The notes under the pieces are model-generated. The model was not told the DNA's origin and did not search any database. It worked only from the letters and a program-made list of their open reading frames with translations. This document shows positions 62,968 to 64,000 of a stretch of 64,000 nucleotides of DNA, piece after piece. Position numbers and translations under genes: made by a program. Each line of letters starts with the position of its first letter. The stretch's first letter is position 1. Source of the stretch: Crateriforma conspicua. GTDB taxonomy: Bacteria; Planctomycetota; Planctomycetia; Pirellulales; Pirellulaceae. The stretch spans positions 4,216,001 to 4,280,000 of the forward strand of contig NZ_CP036319.1 of NCBI RefSeq assembly GCF_007752935.1, written 5' to 3'.

Positions 62968-64000
62968 TCAGACGCGGTATTTCACCGGCCAAGTGAAACC
63001 GAATGCTGCCCCGCCGTCTTGGGGCGATTCCACCCAAGCGCGGCCGCCGGCTTGTTCGACCAAACGACGCACCAGAGCCAACCCCAAACCGGTTCCCGAT
63101 TGTCGATCACGCGGGGTGATCGACTGGAAAAGCTGGAACACTTTTTCGTGATATTCTGCGGGGACACCTTTGCCCCAATCGCGGACGCGGAAGCAATAAA
63201 ACTCCCCGTCCCGCCGGCAATCAAACGCGATCCGGTCATTCTGCGACCCGGCATGCTGGACCGCATTGGTGAACAAATTCCGAATGACTTGTTCCAACGG
63301 GGCTCGCGCTGTCTGGAACGTCGGCAAGTCACCCGGGATTTCCAAACGGATGTGTGGCGGCGGAGAAATGAATTGAAACAGTTCGGGAACCGTTTTCGCC
63401 AGATCGACATCCTGTACCGCGACCGATTCGCGTCCGATCCGTGCGTATTGCAACAGATCGTCCAGCAAGCGGTTCATCCGATCGGCTTGGGTCGTCAGCA
63501 ACCGCAAGTGGTCATCGATGTCGGGGTCGGCTTGATCGTCCAGATCTTCCTTCAACCAACCGACGATGTTCTGAATCCCCCGCAACGGAGCCTTCAAATC
63601 ATGTGAAGCGATGTAGGCGAAACGGTCCAAGTCCTGGTTGCTGCGTTCCAGTTCCAGTTTCATCTCTTGCTGTTCGGTGATGTCGATATGAAAGCCGACC
63701 GCCGGCTGGGCAACGCCATCGTCATCACGAATGCAGATCCCACGTGAAATCACCCAGCGGTAATCGCCATCGACGTGAAGCAATCGAAACACTGCTTCGT
63801 AGATCGGCAAATCGCCTCGCACGTGATCGTCGAACGCCTTTAAAGTGGCTTCCCTGTCATCGGGATGCAGCCGATCCAAAAATCCCTGCACGTCGGTGAT
63901 CGGTTCCGTGATGCCCATTTGCCGCAGGGCCTGAGGCGACAACTCGACGCGTCCCGTGTTGGGATCGGTTTCCCAGAAACCGACGTTGCCCACTTCGACG
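62968..64000 (-). CDS. PAS-histidine kinase, 5' end beyond the window
   Basis: The frame is open to the last base of the window, so the N-terminus is missing; 344 residues are visible. A PAS domain with PAC end (VGFHIDITEQQEMKLELE) leads into HisKA of the phytochrome/KdpD-like class (RFAYIASHDLKAPLRGIQN, with the His in S-H-D-L). The HATPase domain has NLFTNAVQHAG, DWGKGVP and GTGLGLALVRRLVE. There is no receiver after it. The output partner is unknown. The first visible GTG (63993) is unlikely to be the start, since coding sequence continues upstream. Confidence 0.9.
   Translation of the reverse strand, partial: VEVGNVGFWETDPNTGRVELSPQALRQMGITEPITDVQGFLDRLHPDDREATLKAFDDHVRGDLPIYEAVFRLLHVDGDYRWVISRGICIRDDDGVAQPAVGFHIDITEQQEMKLELERSNQDLDRFAYIASHDLKAPLRGIQNIVGWLKEDLDDQADPDIDDHLRLLTTQADRMNRLLDDLLQYARIGRESVAVQDVDLAKTVPELFQFISPPPHIRLEIPGDLPTFQTARAPLEQVIRNLFTNAVQHAGSQNDRIAFDCRRDGEFYCFRVRDWGKGVPAEYHEKVFQLFQSITPRDRQSGTGLGLALVRRLVEQAGGRAWVESPQDGGAAFGFTWPVKYRV

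Noticed and set aside
1-64000. Insertion sequences, integrases or prophage
   Set aside because: No transposase, integrase or phage structural protein was recognised in any frame; the only element-like DNA is the small repeat at 380-497.

Overview
The window looks like chromosome of a planctomycete of the Pirellulaceae (Rhodopirellula-like). The grounds are: moderately GC-rich DNA with many weak or absent Shine-Dalgarno sites; typical planctomycete families (an SHD1-domain secreted protein, a DUF1570 protein, a giant 'LEPR'-motif surface protein with DUF4347 and cadherin repeats, a Cys-rich lipoprotein, a divergent GH10 enzyme, a redoxin/haem/copper fusion protein); and housekeeping genes in scattered small groups. 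I saw no transposase, phage module or CRISPR array. Gene names rest on reading motifs by eye; no database search was run.

Layout. 1-9.8 kb: a truncated glycine-zipper protein, a palindromic repeat, a CaCA cation exchanger, a three-gene unit (NAD-dependent epimerase, VKOR-like protein, SPW-repeat protein), then an SHD1 protein, an AI-2E-family permease and a secreted alpha-helical protein. 9.8-15.5 kb: ApbE flavin transferase, tRNA-Ser(GCU) with a terminator, a lipoprotein alpha/beta-hydrolase, and a GH10-like enzyme whose 3' end overlaps the hydrolase gene tail to tail. 15.9-30.3 kb: a ~3,400-residue surface protein with ten almost identical 303-bp cadherin repeats, followed in the same direction by a hybrid histidine kinase and a REC/HD-GYP regulator. 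30.2-35.9 kb (minus strand): nusB, ribH, rho, coaE, a zinc-ribbon coiled-coil protein and an OleA/FabH-like thiolase. A 12-bp PurR/LacI-type palindrome lies upstream of rho. 36-42 kb: a C26-type amidotransferase that lacks its catalytic cysteine, a polyampholyte disordered protein, an SRP RNA gene, and dnaX with its zinc cysteines missing. 42-53 kb: a redoxin-cytochrome-PHM-EF-hand fusion, a UbiB-family kinase, an orphan iron-type ABC permease, a DUF1570 metallopeptidase-like protein, a second hybrid histidine kinase and an M42 aminopeptidase. 53.7-64 kb: an HTH-receiver regulator, moaC, a three-gene HtrA-like cluster, a Cys-rich lipoprotein, a Ser/Thr kinase with a pseudo-receiver, and a PAS histidine kinase cut by the window end.

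The strongest candidates for undescribed biology are two. The first is the HtrA cluster, where one protease with an intact His-Asp-Ser triad is encoded with two PDZ paralogues that have lost all three triad residues. The second is the giant repeat protein with its adjacent phosphorelay kinase and HD-GYP regulator; its N-terminal DUF4347 domain also carries a caspase/CHAT-like His-Gly...Cys pair. Several other proteins keep their fold but lack expected catalytic or metal-binding residues (C26 amidotransferase, GH10, DnaX zinc module, VKOR loop cysteines, kinase receiver), and these are reported separately.
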